From FEN-1219 sp963713355 (GTDB taxonomy: Bacteria; Pseudomonadota; Gammaproteobacteria; Steroidobacterales; Rariloculaceae), in contig CAVQLK010000002.1 of NCBI GenBank assembly GCA_963713355.1, positions 1-64,000 of the forward strand: a DNA stretch of 64,000 bases. Reading direction: 5' to 3'. The notes under the pieces are model-generated. The model did no database searches. It was not told the origin of the DNA and was given only the letters and a program-made list of their open reading frames with translations. A program made the translations under genes and the position numbers. Below are positions 39,571-48,951 of the stretch, piece after piece; position 1 is the stretch's first letter, and each line of letters opens with the position of its first letter.

Positions 39571-40986
39571 ATGAAGAACAGACCCCGCAAAACATGGGCG
39601 CTCGCCGCCGCCAGCCTGCTCGCCGTGCCTGCTTTGGCGCAGAAGATGCCGGACATCGGCTTCGAGAGCGTCGGCCGCGGCCGGCCGCTCGCCGCCAGCG
39701 TGCTCGACATGCAGCAAGAGGTCGGACCGAACTGGATCCGCCAGTTCGGCACGCAGGCCGGCCCGGACCCGAAGAAGCCCTTCCCGCTGAACGGCTACCT
39801 TCCAAACGATCTGCCGAGAGACTACAAGCCCCTGCCGCGCGACCTCTTCAATAGCCCGGACTTCTACGCCGATAAGGCTCTATGGAGTGATCCGCGCTAT
39901 TTCCGCTGCAACAGCCCGCAAGCCACGGAGTATCAGCGCGGAGTTTTGGCTCGTCCCGGCGTGAACACATCGGATTCGGATGCCGACGGGCCGTGGGGGC
40001 ATTGCGAGATCGACCTGCCGCGCGAAACCATCGTGAGCCCGTACGGCTTCAAGACGGCGCAGGAGCACTACGAAGCGCTGAAGGCAGAGACGACGAAACG
40101 CGGCGGCCCGAACGTCTACACCTTCGAAGACTTTCCCGCGGCCGAGTGGAACGGCACGTACCAGCGCCCGGGCGGACCCGGCGGCGTTAATCAAAACAAC
40201 TGGTATTGGGGCAGGCATAGCCAGATCTCGACGGTGCTCTCGGTGCTGACGCCGAAGTATCAGGAGTGGATGGTGCAGGAGGCTTACCACCAAGTGCGCG
40301 GTCACGCGATGTGGCCCTCGACATTCTGCTGGCCGGAAGGCTTCATGCGGCGCTGGTACCCGGCCGCCGTTTGGGAGCACTACGTGATCGCGACGCCGGA
40401 CCTCGTGCACGTGCGCGCCGGCGTCGCGCGCAACTTCATCCAGGACACTTACGTCGGCCGCGACTTCAACATGGAGGATGTGCCGAAAGGCGGCGTGCCT
40501 CGGCTCGGCGCCGCGGTGCCGCGCTGGTACGGCGAGACGATCGGCTTTTGGGACAAAGACGTTTTGATCACCTGGACGAGCAACATCCAGGGCTGGAAGT
40601 CCCACGCGCAGTTCGAGTTCTCGAACAAGATGCAGTCGATCGAGATCTATACGCCGATCCGCGAGGACGGCAAATTCATCGGCCTGAACCACGAAACGAT
40701 CCTCTACGACGAGGAGGCGTTGGCGGAGCCCGTGCGCATCGTGCGCAATCTGCACAAGATCAACGACTTCACCGATGACAACCAGGTGCCGTACGCCTTC
40801 ATCGAGTGCGTGCAAACGATTTTCTCGGTCAACGGCGTCAACACGCCGCTCACCCCGGGCAACAAGGTCGAGTACGAGATGCCCGACATGTACGGCCGCC
40901 CGTGGGCCAAGGTCTGGGAAGAGCACTTCGAGCAAGGCATGACCAAGCCCGAAGACACGGAAGACTTGTTCAACTTCGAGAACTAA
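39571..40986 (+). CDS. Exported protein of unknown function, family A (copy 2 of 3)
   Basis: A 471-aa paralogue of the protein at 10166-11590 with a signal peptide (MKNRPRKTWALAAASLLAVP, cleavage after ALAQ). The mature part begins KMPDIGFESVGRGRPLAA and keeps the family blocks: DPRYFRCNS, DLPRETIVSPYGFKTAQEHY, FCWPEGFMRRWYPA, VPRWYGETIGFWDKDVLITW, NKMQSIEIYTPIR, FIECVQTIF and MYGRPW. It is separated by 36 nt from copy 3 and clearly co-transcribed with it. No DUF6152- or DUF6644-like gene is next to this pair, unlike copy 1. Function unknown. Confidence 0.75.
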   Translation: MKNRPRKTWALAAASLLAVPALAQKMPDIGFESVGRGRPLAASVLDMQQEVGPNWIRQFGTQAGPDPKKPFPLNGYLPNDLPRDYKPLPRDLFNSPDFYADKALWSDPRYFRCNSPQATEYQRGVLARPGVNTSDSDADGPWGHCEIDLPRETIVSPYGFKTAQEHYEALKAETTKRGGPNVYTFEDFPAAEWNGTYQRPGGPGGVNQNNWYWGRHSQISTVLSVLTPKYQEWMVQEAYHQVRGHAMWPSTFCWPEGFMRRWYPAAVWEHYVIATPDLVHVRAGVARNFIQDTYVGRDFNMEDVPKGGVPRLGAAVPRWYGETIGFWDKDVLITWTSNIQGWKSHAQFEFSNKMQSIEIYTPIREDGKFIGLNHETILYDEEALAEPVRIVRNLHKINDFTDDNQVPYAFIECVQTIFSVNGVNTPLTPGNKVEYEMPDMYGRPWAKVWEEHFEQGMTKPEDTEDLFNFEN

Positions 40987-41022
40987 CAGTCACAAGGCGC
41001 CGATTGCGCGACTGGGGGATGC

Positions 41023-42415
41023 ATGACGACGAAGAAAGCGACGAAGAGCGGCAACAAGGGTTGGAGAGTTTCGGCGGTTGCGGTCGCATTCGCGATGACT
41101 GCACCGTTGGCGGCTCAGGAAAGCCCGCAAATCGCCTTCAAGAGCGTCGGCCGCGGCGCGCCCGTGATGGTGGACGCCCGCACGTTGCCGGTGATCGGCG
41201 CCACCTATCAAGGAGGCCAAGGGGGCCCCGGAAACCAAGCCGGCACCCCACGGACATACGTCGGCTCGGCTCCGCCGGGGGAAACCCCAAAGGGCATCGA
41301 GCCGTTGCCGCGCGACATGTTCACGTCCGACGACTTCTACAAGGATAGGGCCCTCTGGGCCGATCCGCGCTACTTCCGCTGCAACACGACGGTCGCGATC
41401 GAAGAGATGTGGACGCAGCGCGGTGCGATCGGCGAGAAGGGGCCGAGGTACCGCGGGATGGGGACGCTGCGACAGCGACTATCCGCGCGAAGCCGTCGTC
41501 AGCCCCTATTCGTTCAAGACCGCGCAAGAGCACTGGGAAGCGTTGAAGGCCGAGACGACGAAGCGCGGCGGCCCGACGAAGCACACGTACGCAACCGTGC
41601 CCGGCGACGAGTGGACGGGCCGCTACGGCCGCGCGTCGACGGAGAGCTGGTACCAGGCGCGCAAGATGCAGGTTCCGACGATGCTGTCGCTGCTGACGCC
41701 GCTGTATCAGCAGTACCTCGTGCAGGAGGCCTATCACTCGGGCAACACGAACGTCGCGCATTGGCAGTCGCAGTACTGCTGGCCCGAAGGCTTCATGCGC
41801 CGCTGGCATCAGGCCGCGATCCGGGACCATTACGTCACGGTGACGCCGCAGCAGGTCCAGATCATGACCGGCATCGCGCGTAACTTCATTACTAACATCC
41901 TCATCGGCCGCGAGTTCGATATGTCGGGCGCAACGCCACGGCTCGGCGCCGACGTGCCGCGCTGGTACGGCGAGACGATCGGCTTCTGGGACGAAGACAC
42001 GCTGATCACATGGACGTCGAACGTCATCGGCTGGAAGGTGCATGCCGACTTCGAGTTCTCGAACAAGATGCAAACGATCGAGATCTACTCGCCGTTCCGC
42101 GACGCGAGCGGCAAGTTCTTGGGGCTGAATCACGAAGCGATCTTCTACGACGAGGACGCGCTCGTGGAGCCGATCCGCATCGTGCGCAACTTCGACAAGC
42201 TCGGCGATCTCACGGAAGGTCCGCCGTACATCTATATCGACTGTGTGCAAACGATCTACCCGATCGACGGCAAGGCGACGCCGGTGACGCCCGGCGCGAC
42301 GTTCGAGTTCGAGCAGCTGGATATGTACGGCCGGCCCTGGGGCTACCTCTGGGAGAAGTACTTCGAGCAGCACATGGAGCGGCCCGAACAAGAGGACATC
42401 TTCAATTTCGAGTAG
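41023..42415 (+). CDS. Exported protein of unknown function, family A (copy 3 of 3, one frameshift)
   Basis: About 463 aa with a signal peptide (SAVAVAFAMTAPLAAQ, after a basic start MTTKKATKSGNKGWRV). The frame changes by one base between 41443 and 41450: GAIGEKGP in the first frame continues as TAGWGRCDSDYPREAVVSPY in another, matching WGHCDRDYPREGIVSPY of copy 1. The remainder is intact and very close to copies 1 and 2 (QYCWPEGFMRRWHQ, VPRWYGETIGFWDEDTLITW, MYGRPWGYLWEKYFEQ). A single extra base would explain the shift. A short GC hairpin follows the stop. Confidence 0.75.
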
Positions 42416-42424
42416 TCGCGAGCG

Positions 42425-42447
42425 CCGCCGCCCCGTGGCTGCGGCGG
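42425..42447 (+). terminator. Possible GC hairpin after family A copy 3
   Basis: A 7-bp inverted repeat (CCGCCGC at 42425-42431, GCGGCGG at 42441-42447) with a 9-nt loop starts 10 nt after the stop of the family A gene. There is no T-run, so termination is only possible. Confidence 0.35.
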
Positions 42448-42459
42448 GTCGAGTCCGTC

Positions 42460-42770
42460 TCAGGTCGGTGCGAAGCAGCGTCCCGGTTTTACCGTCAGGC
42501 GATCGATGACGAAGCCCACGAACGCGAACGGGCCGACGTTGTGTAGCGGAAGCCGCCGCCCAGGAACTCGTGCGGCTCATCGACGTCGGCTGCCGTGAGC
42601 TCGAAGCTCTGATCGAGACCGACGTCGTCGAGAAGTCGTACAGCGTCGCGTGCACACCGAACACCATGGCGCCATCCAGCGACCCATTCGGGGTGACGTA
42701 CCAATCCTCGACGGTGAAGCTGCAGTGCCGAGGTCGGTGTTGGATCCAAGTCGCGCGCGAGCGTTCGATC
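42460..42770 (-). pseudogene. Coding-like remnant of a minus-strand gene, several frames
   Basis: The 526-nt gap between 42415 and 42942 holds no intact gene. On the minus strand, three consecutive coding-like pieces join across two frame changes: FTVEDWYVTPNGSLDGAMVF and GVHATLYDF (42718-42632 or so), then DQSFELTAADVDEPHEFLGG and GFRYT, then NVGPFAFVGFVIDRLTVKPG and a stop at 42460. Their low-complexity-free, ordinary composition contrasts with antisense frames elsewhere. There is no start codon, so this is the 3' end of a broken or truncated gene. I do not recognise the family. It could also be a gene with uncorrected indels whose 5' end was lost. Confidence 0.4.
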
Positions 42771-42867
42771 GATCACGCGGCGGCCCGCAATCCGGGGTGC
42801 CTCCCTGCTGCATGTCACGACACGAATTTTCGATAATTTGATGTAAAACGTGTGCCGAAAGGTGGTT

Positions 42868-42902
42868 CCCCCGCCGGCAGCCGATTGGGGAGCCGGCAGG
42901 GG
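42868..42902. promoter_or_regulatory. Inverted repeat upstream of the TIM-barrel gene
   Basis: CCCCCGCCGGC (42868-42878) and GCCGGCAGGGG (42892-42902) pair with one mismatch around a 13-nt spacer, flanked by GGTTC and TTCC. It lies 40 nt before the ATG at 42942. It may be an operator or an mRNA leader hairpin. Confidence 0.4.
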
Positions 42903-42941
42903 TTCCGTTGAACGTGGTCTGATTATTGGACGCGAACAGGA

Positions 42942-43829
42942 ATGAAGATCGCGATTGGTGTCGATAGCCTTTGCTGGCACATGCGCCTTGTCGCCGGCGC
43001 GACCACGATGGAGCGCGTCCTCGCCGATGCAGCTTCGCTTGGGGCGCCTGTGGTCACGCTGAATCTGCACCACGTGCGCGAACGCTCCGAGTCGCAGCTT
43101 CGCCAGCTCCACGGCCGTGCAAAGAGCCTCGGTCTGCGGCTCCTGGCTCAAGGAGATTTCATCGGCTCGCCGCGCCGCGGCGACGACGTCTCGGTCGGCG
43201 TCACCCGCATCGATGAGTGGGTCGAACGCGCCGCGGCAATCGAGAGTCCCTCGTTGCGCCTGGTATCGGGCTTCTACAGAGCAGAGCTCGCCGAGCAATC
43301 GGAGTTGATCGAAGCAGAGCGGCGGTATGTCAGCGACGTTCTCGCGCGGAGCTCCGAGCACGCCAGCGCGGCAGGCGTCCGCCTCCTTCTCGAAAACCAT
43401 TCGGACTTCACGGTGGACGAATACGAGCGCATCGTGCGCGACGTCGGCCGCGACCGGATGGGCGTTTTCCTCGATCTGATCAATCCGCTCGTGACGTTCG
43501 ACGATCCCATGCGCGCGATCGAACGCTTGGGCCCGCTCGCCTCGAGCGGGCACATCCGCGACTTCGAGCTGCGCTCGATCCAGCAGCCCGACAACTACCA
43601 TCGCCGCGGATTCGAGGTCTTGTACCGCTATCCCGGCGAGGGCGTCGCGCCGGTGGCGGCGCTGGTCCGCAAGCTGATGCAAGTGGTCGGCGACCGTCCG
43701 TATGACCTTTCGATCGAAGGCCTCGACAGCCGATCGGAAGTCGACGATCAGGTCGAGCGCCTGGGTGCGGCCATTGCCTATCTGCGCGCGGTACTGGCCG
43801 GCCTTCCCGAACGTGCGAAAGAGCGCTGA
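42942..43829 (+). CDS. Sugar phosphate isomerase/epimerase-like TIM barrel
   Basis: A 295-aa cytosolic protein of the AP-endonuclease-family-2/xylose isomerase-like barrel. Metal-binding candidates follow the family pattern: Glu in RLLLENHSDF, Asp in GVFLDLINPL, His in SGHIRDFEL and Glu in LSIEGLDS. Relatives are isomerases or epimerases of sugars, inositols or hydroxypyruvate, usually in carbohydrate catabolism. The ATG at 42942 follows AACAGGA. It stands alone, convergent with the SRPBCC gene 14 nt away. Substrate not inferable here. Confidence 0.8.
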   Translation: MKIAIGVDSLCWHMRLVAGATTMERVLADAASLGAPVVTLNLHHVRERSESQLRQLHGRAKSLGLRLLAQGDFIGSPRRGDDVSVGVTRIDEWVERAAAIESPSLRLVSGFYRAELAEQSELIEAERRYVSDVLARSSEHASAAGVRLLLENHSDFTVDEYERIVRDVGRDRMGVFLDLINPLVTFDDPMRAIERLGPLASSGHIRDFELRSIQQPDNYHRRGFEVLYRYPGEGVAPVAALVRKLMQVVGDRPYDLSIEGLDSRSEVDDQVERLGAAIAYLRAVLAGLPERAKER

Positions 43830-43843
43830 CCTATCGGACGGAC

Positions 43844-44284
43844 TCAGTTCCAGTTGTCGATCTTCACGTCGTGCGGATGCGGCGCACCGCGGCCGTTCTC
43901 GACGAGCGACTTCAAGCTCAGCAGGAACACGGCCCACTTCGTGCTGCAGTGGTGCATGAACTCGACGGGCTCCTTCCAGCCCTCGTGCTTGAAGTTGACG
44001 ATGGTGTAGTCATCTTCTTGCCGCAGGTCCCAACGGATTTTCGTGCCGACCCATTCCTTGGGGCCGTCGACGACTTTCCAGAGCACGCGCTTGCCGGGGT
44101 CGAGCTCGAGCACCTTCATGTCGAAGCCGCCTTTCGCGAAGCGGAACTCCAAGATGCCGTCGACTTCGCTGTCGCCGCGCGTGTCGTTCGTCCACCAAGC
44201 GGCGAGACCGTCGCGCGTCGCGAGCGCTTGGTAAGCGGCGTCGCAAGACGCCTTGATTCCGACTCGATGCAGAATGTCAGCCAT
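43844..44284 (-). CDS. SRPBCC/AHSA1-like protein
   Basis: A 146-aa START-like protein of the SRPBCC/AHSA1 group. Start at 44284 (MADILHRVGIKASCDAAYQA) with AGGAG 8 nt upstream. The pattern LATRDGLAAWWTNDTRGD and the closing TKWAVFLLSLKSLVENG are typical. Such small proteins bind hydrophobic ligands and often accompany regulators of stress or detoxification. Its start overlaps the propeller gene stop by 8 nt, and both follow the HTH regulator gene on the same strand. Confidence 0.82.
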   Translation of the reverse strand: MADILHRVGIKASCDAAYQALATRDGLAAWWTNDTRGDSEVDGILEFRFAKGGFDMKVLELDPGKRVLWKVVDGPKEWVGTKIRWDLRQEDDYTIVNFKHEGWKEPVEFMHHCSTKWAVFLLSLKSLVENGRGAPHPHDVKIDNWN

Positions 44285-44957
44285 GGTTTTCTCCTGACGG
44301 TCGCCCAGAGGCGGGTGGCCGCCGCACGGCGCGGACTTTGCCGCTCGGTCCGCCGCCGCAGTAGAAGAGATCCGCGCCGTCGCTCTCGAGACCGCTGATG
44401 TTCTTGCCGAGCGGCATGGTGAGCCGCTCGAGCACAATGCCGCTCTCGGCGTCGATGTGGCGCAGCTCGCTCTCGTCGCCTTCCCAGGTGCCGTGCCACA
44501 GCTCGCCGTCGACGAAGCTCACGCCGGTCACGAACCGGTTCGACTCGATCGTTCGCAAGATCGCGCCCGTGTTCGGGTCGATTTTCAGGATCTTGCGGTC
44601 GCGATACTGGCCGACCCACAACGCGCCTTCGGCCCACGCGAGACCAGAGTCGCGCCCTTGGCCGGGCGCCGGGATCGACGCGAGCACGGTGCCCGTCTTC
44701 GGATCGATCTTGTCGATCCGCGCCTCGGCGATCTGATAGAGGTGCGTGCCGTCGAACGCAGTGCCGGCGTCGCCGGTGCGGTCGAGCGTGCGCGTCACAT
44801 CGCCGCTCTTGGGATCGAACGCAATCAGCTTCGTGCCCGTGGCGGCCCAGACGTGGCGGCCATCGTGCGTGACGCCGTGGATCTTGTCGGCGCCGGCGAA
44901 CGGGCCGTACTCGCGCACGATCTCGGCGGCGGCAGTCTTCGGTTCAGTGCGTGTCAT
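44277..44957 (-). CDS. Streptogramin lyase/glutamine-cyclotransferase-like beta-propeller
   Basis: A 226-aa protein starting at 44957 (MTRTEPKTAAAEIVREY, ribosome-binding site GGAG). It is built from short repeats with the pattern DGRHVWAATGTKLIAFDPKS, LIAFDPKSG and ILKIDPNTGAILRTI, the signature of Vgb (virginiamycin B lyase)-like and related propellers. It has no signal peptide, so is cytosolic. With 226 aa it is short for a six- or seven-bladed propeller, so perhaps five blades. It sits in a three-gene unit: HTH regulator, propeller, SRPBCC protein. Confidence 0.72.
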   Translation of the reverse strand: MTRTEPKTAAAEIVREYGPFAGADKIHGVTHDGRHVWAATGTKLIAFDPKSGDVTRTLDRTGDAGTAFDGTHLYQIAEARIDKIDPKTGTVLASIPAPGQGRDSGLAWAEGALWVGQYRDRKILKIDPNTGAILRTIESNRFVTGVSFVDGELWHGTWEGDESELRHIDAESGIVLERLTMPLGKNISGLESDGADLFYCGGGPSGKVRAVRRPPASGRPSGENHG

Positions 44958-45003
44958 GTCGTTTCTCCTGCACGGCCTTGTCGAATCGCCGCGTGGGAAC
45001 AAT

Positions 45004-46221
45004 CTAGCCATCCGGCAGCGAAGCAGGGAGTAACAAGATCGTCGTGAATCCCGCGAGCGGCGGCGAGAGCCAACGCTGCGCGCGTGCACGCCCGATCGAG
45101 CGCACGCGTTTCGCCGCCTCGAGCTCGACGAGCGCGCGCTGCACCGTGCGCTGACTCGTGTCGAGCGCCAGCGCGAGCGCCGACGTGGACCACGCCGCGC
45201 CGTCGGCGAGCAGCGCGAGCAACGAGGCTTCGTCGCCATCGATCGGCGGCTTGAGCACGACGACGGGCTCGCGTCTCGGCATCAGCTTGAAGCCGCGTTC
45301 AGTCGCTTCGATGCGCGCGAGCGGCAGGCTAAGCGCGCGCAACCGGCCGATCTCGACGCGCAGACGGGCGCGATGCGACTCGTCGGGGCGGCGCGTGCGA
45401 AACGCGCGCTCGATCAGGACGCGGCGATCGACGTCGTGCGGCCAGGATTCGGCGAGGGCGAGCGCCAGTGAGAAGAGGATAGGGCGGCGCGCGAGCGGCA
45501 GCCATGTGGCGCCGGTGCGGAGGGCGCGGCGGCACGCGTCGACGACGAGCGCGCCCGAGGCGTGCAGTGCTTCGACATCTTCGAGCCGGAGCGGCCGTTC
45601 TTGGCCGGACTCGGCACGGCGCGCGGCGGGGCGATCGAGCGCAGCGGCGGCTTCGGCGACCTCGGCCAGGAGCGCCGGCACGCGCGCTCGCTCGGCGGCC
45701 AGCCGCGCGCGACCGAGCGCTGCGCGGGCGGGTGCGGTGCGCAGCGAGCGCAGGGCGAGCTCCGCGGCTGCTAGCTCAGCCACTGCGAGCAGCGATGGGG
45801 CGATGCCGCTCACGTCGACGCGAGCGAGCGCGGATTCGGCCCTATCGAGACGCCCGATCAGGAGTAGCCTGCGCACGGCGATCAGCCGCGCCTGGATCGC
45901 GTTCGCGCGATCGGCGCGCGCTTCGAGCGCATCGGCGGCTTGGGCCAACACGCGCGGCGAACCGCTGAGGTCGCGCATGGCTAGCGCCACTTCGGCTTCC
46001 GCAACGACGCAGCGAGCACGGTAGAGCTGCTCGCGCCCGCCAAAGCCCCGAGCGGCGCGCCGCAGCAGATCGCGTGCAAGCGCGTAATCGCCGAGCTGCG
46101 CCATGGCGACGCCGCGCAGTGCGAGCGCCGGAGCGTCGTCGCGCAGGGCAACGAGCTTGAGTGCACCGAGCGCGTTACCGCCGGTCAGAGCGCGCGCGGC
46201 CGCGGCGATTATCGAGTCCAT
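45004..46221 (-). CDS. HTH transcriptional regulator with TPR-like N-terminus
   Basis: A 405-aa protein of Ala/Arg/Leu-rich helical repeats (about residues 1-230; TPR-like) with a C-terminal winged-helix segment (about 330-385: WSTSALALALDTSQRTVQRALVELEAAKRV). The middle region has further helical blocks. It begins MDSIIAAAARALTGGNALGALK at 46221. It heads the three-gene minus-strand unit and is separated by 46 nt from the propeller gene, so probably regulates the unit. It is divergent from the serine hydrolase gene, 214 nt away. Confidence 0.72.
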   Translation of the reverse strand: MDSIIAAAARALTGGNALGALKLVALRDDAPALALRGVAMAQLGDYALARDLLRRAARGFGGREQLYRARCVVAEAEVALAMRDLSGSPRVLAQAADALEARADRANAIQARLIAVRRLLLIGRLDRAESALARVDVSGIAPSLLAVAELAAAELALRSLRTAPARAALGRARLAAERARVPALLAEVAEAAAALDRPAARRAESGQERPLRLEDVEALHASGALVVDACRRALRTGATWLPLARRPILFSLALALAESWPHDVDRRVLIERAFRTRRPDESHRARLRVEIGRLRALSLPLARIEATERGFKLMPRREPVVVLKPPIDGDEASLLALLADGAAWSTSALALALDTSQRTVQRALVELEAAKRVRSIGRARAQRWLSPPLAGFTTILLLPASLPDG

Positions 46222-46435
46222 CGAAACAGGTTACCTCGCGGGTTGTAGACCCACGCTGGCTCCAGGCGCTATGGATCCAGTCCGTGAGCTGAGCTTGCCA
46301 CGCCCGCCACGGGCCCGCGTTCCGCGCGACGCGCATCGACCCGGTCGGCGCATTGCGCAGCGAGTGAGCCGCTCGGCGACTTTTTCGCGCTCTCGCGCAT
46401 CTATTGCCTGCGGGTATTTGAGTAGGGGATACGCC

Positions 46436-47632
46436 ATGCGGGTCTCGATCGTTGCCCAAGTGTCGAGCGCGTTGACGCTCGCGGCGCTCATGGTGGCCGC
46501 CCCGCTCGAATCGCAGACGCTGCCGCAAGCGGACGGAGCGCTCGACGGCCTCATCGAGCAACGTATGGCTGACGCGAACATCATGGGCGTTGCCGCCGCC
46601 TTGATCGTGGATCGCAGGGTTGTGTGGACCAACGGATACGGTTTCGCGGATTACGCGCGCACACGGCCGTTTACCCCGCAAACGGTCATGAACATCGCCT
46701 CGATCACCAAGCCGTTCACCGGCGTCGCGATGATGCGGGCCGTCCAAGAAGGGCGGCTCTCGCTCGACGCCGACATCAACAAGTACCTGCCGTTCCGCGT
46801 GGTCAATCCGCACCAACCAGGCGCGGAGATCACGCTCCGGCACCTGGCTACCCACACGTCGGGCATCACCGACCGGTGGGACGTGTACCGCCGCACCTAT
46901 CGCTTTGGCGGCGAACCGCCCGAGCCGCTCGGTGATTTTCTCGCGGACTACTTCACGGCGGACGGCGCGCATTACTCGCACGACAACTTCCTGGACGCGC
47001 GGCCCGGCGCTCTCCGCGAGTACTCCAACATCGGGGCTTCGCTCGCCGGTTTCATTGTCGAGCGCGCGTTCGGCGAGTCGCTGCCCGCCTACACGCGCCA
47101 GCACATCTTCGCCCCGCTCGAGATGACGAATACGGCATGGAGCTTGTCCGAGGTGGAGCCCGGCACGCACACTACGCTGTTCGTGTCGCAGAACGGTACG
47201 GCGATCCCCATCCAGCCATACGAGCTCACCACGTATCCCGACGGCGGGGTTCGCACCTCGGTGTCGGATCTCTCGAGGTTCTTGATCGCCATGCTCGACG
47301 GTGGGGCGTACCGGGGTAAGCGAATCTTGAATGCGGACATGGTTGCGGAGATGACACGCTTTCAATTCACCGACGCGAACCGGCCCGAGAACTACCCGGC
47401 CGAAGACGGTAATTCGGGGCTCTTTTGGCGGACGAAGTTCAACGGCACCCGCGTCGGCCATGGAGGCAACGACCCGGGGGTGGGAGCGGACATGCTGGCT
47501 GATGTCACCGGCGAGATCGGCGTCATTCTCTTCACCAACACGTCGGTCTCCGGTCCCGATCAGCGCTCGTACACTGAGATCTTGAATGCGCTATGGGCAT
47601 ATACCGAGTCGCTGCGCGCAGCCGGACGCTGA
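46436..47632 (+). CDS. Exported serine beta-lactamase-like hydrolase (class C/CubicO type)
   Basis: A 398-aa protein with a signal peptide (VSSALTLAALMVAAP, cleavage near ESQT). Catalytic motifs are those of the class C beta-lactamase/DD-peptidase superfamily: Ser89-x2-Lys92 (ASITKPF), Tyr196-x-Asn198 (REYSNIG) and a C-terminal HGG (VGHGGNDPG). Such proteins are usually esterases or peptidases rather than antibiotic-hydrolysing enzymes. The ATG at 46436 follows GGGG; the upstream open frame lacks any protein-like character. It is convergent with the PQQ sugar dehydrogenase gene. Confidence 0.85.
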   Translation: MRVSIVAQVSSALTLAALMVAAPLESQTLPQADGALDGLIEQRMADANIMGVAAALIVDRRVVWTNGYGFADYARTRPFTPQTVMNIASITKPFTGVAMMRAVQEGRLSLDADINKYLPFRVVNPHQPGAEITLRHLATHTSGITDRWDVYRRTYRFGGEPPEPLGDFLADYFTADGAHYSHDNFLDARPGALREYSNIGASLAGFIVERAFGESLPAYTRQHIFAPLEMTNTAWSLSEVEPGTHTTLFVSQNGTAIPIQPYELTTYPDGGVRTSVSDLSRFLIAMLDGGAYRGKRILNADMVAEMTRFQFTDANRPENYPAEDGNSGLFWRTKFNGTRVGHGGNDPGVGADMLADVTGEIGVILFTNTSVSGPDQRSYTEILNALWAYTESLRAAGR

Positions 47633-47648
47633 TGTCCGGCGACGCAGG

Positions 47649-48827
47649 CTATTCGACGGGCTCGAGCTTCAGCAGCGCGCCGTCGCGCTCGTCCGTCAGC
47701 ACGTAAAGCAGCCCGTCCGGGCCTTGCGCGACGTCGCGGATGCGCTGCCGCAAGTCGACGAAGAACGCCTCGCGCCGAATCTCCTGCCACTGCTCGTTGA
47801 AGACGACGCGCTGCATTTGCCCCGTGCGCGGAATGCGCCCGTACTGCAGACCGCCGACGAACAGGTTGTTGCGCCAGGCCGGGAAACGATCGCCCGTATA
47901 GAAGGTCATGCCCGAGATCGCGATCGAGGGTACCCAGAACAGCACAGGATCCTCGACACCTTCTAGCGTGCGCTTGTCCGACACGGGCGCGCCGCTGTAG
48001 TCGCGGCCGTAGCTCACGAGCGGCCAGCCATAGTTCGCGCCGGGTTTGATGATGTTGACCTCGTCGCCGCCGAACGGCCCGTTCTCGTTTTGCCAGACGG
48101 CGCCTGTCGTCGGGTGAATCGTCAGGCCGATGCCGTTGCGATGGCCGATCGTGAAGAGCTCGGCGCCGAAGCCCTCGCGGCCGGCGAACGGATTGCGCGG
48201 GACGCTGCCGTCGTCGTTGAAGCGCAGCACCTTGCCGTAGTAGGAATCGCCGCGCTGCGCGATCTCGTCGTTCGCGCCGCCGACAAAGAAATACAGATGG
48301 CCGTCGGGGGCGAACAAGAGCGGCAAGCCCGGCGGCGGGCCGCCGCCCGCTTCGTCGACCGTGAAGAGCTCGCGCAGGTCCTCGAGCGTCATGCCGCGTA
48401 GGCGCCCGCGCGCTAATCCCAGGCCGCGCCGTCCGCGCTCGGCCGCCTTCGTGTAGGTCAGGTAGACCCAGCCCGTCTCGGCGAACCGCGGATGCACGGC
48501 CACGGACATGAGCCCGCCGCCGCCGCCGGCGCTCATGCCGTCCGGGAGGCCCGCGATCGGCTGCGGCTCGAGCATGCCGCCGCGCACGATGCGCAGGCGC
48601 ATCGCCGTGCGCTCCGTGACGAGCATGTCGCCGTTCGGCAGGAACGCGAGATCCCACGGCAGCTCGAGCCCCTTCGTCGGCGTCACGCGCACTTGGCCTG
48701 CCTCGGCCGTCTCGATGAGGAATGGACTATCGGGCAACGGCCGTTCGGGCACGCCGGGGACTTGGGCCGCAAGGTGTTGCGAGACGAAGCAGAGTGCGAC
48801 GGCAACGAGCGGAATGCGGATAGGCAC
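47649..48827 (-). CDS. Exported PQQ-dependent sugar dehydrogenase (glucose/sorbosone type)
   Basis: A 392-aa soluble-type six-bladed quinoprotein. The start is a GTG at 48827 (GGAG upstream) giving a signal peptide (VPIRIPLVAVALCFVSQHLA, cleavage near LAAQ). Family blocks are WDLAFLPNGDMLVTER, GGLMSVAVHPRF, the metal/PQQ site GHRNGIGLTIHP, and NENGPFGGDEVNII, then ISGMTFYTG. It is related to soluble glucose and aldose-sugar dehydrogenases that oxidise aldoses in the periplasm with electrons going to a soluble acceptor. It is a different family from the quinoprotein at 15750. Confidence 0.88.
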   Translation of the reverse strand: MPIRIPLVAVALCFVSQHLAAQVPGVPERPLPDSPFLIETAEAGQVRVTPTKGLELPWDLAFLPNGDMLVTERTAMRLRIVRGGMLEPQPIAGLPDGMSAGGGGGLMSVAVHPRFAETGWVYLTYTKAAERGRRGLGLARGRLRGMTLEDLRELFTVDEAGGGPPPGLPLLFAPDGHLYFFVGGANDEIAQRGDSYYGKVLRFNDDGSVPRNPFAGREGFGAELFTIGHRNGIGLTIHPTTGAVWQNENGPFGGDEVNIIKPGANYGWPLVSYGRDYSGAPVSDKRTLEGVEDPVLFWVPSIAISGMTFYTGDRFPAWRNNLFVGGLQYGRIPRTGQMQRVVFNEQWQEIRREAFFVDLRQRIRDVAQGPDGLLYVLTDERDGALLKLEPVE

Positions 48828-48951
48828 GATTCGTGACTCCAAAGGATCGTCGGCGGCTTGAAGCGGGCTGATTGTCGCAGACGGCGTACCATCGAGCGAC
48901 ACTCGGGCGCGGCCTTGCGCTTGAGATCTCCATCCGCGACGCTCGCTGTCG

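Noticed and set aside
44277..44957. Naming the propeller gene vgb (virginiamycin lyase)
   Set aside because: It has only the shared repeat pattern, is short, and the catalytic residues of Vgb could not be identified.
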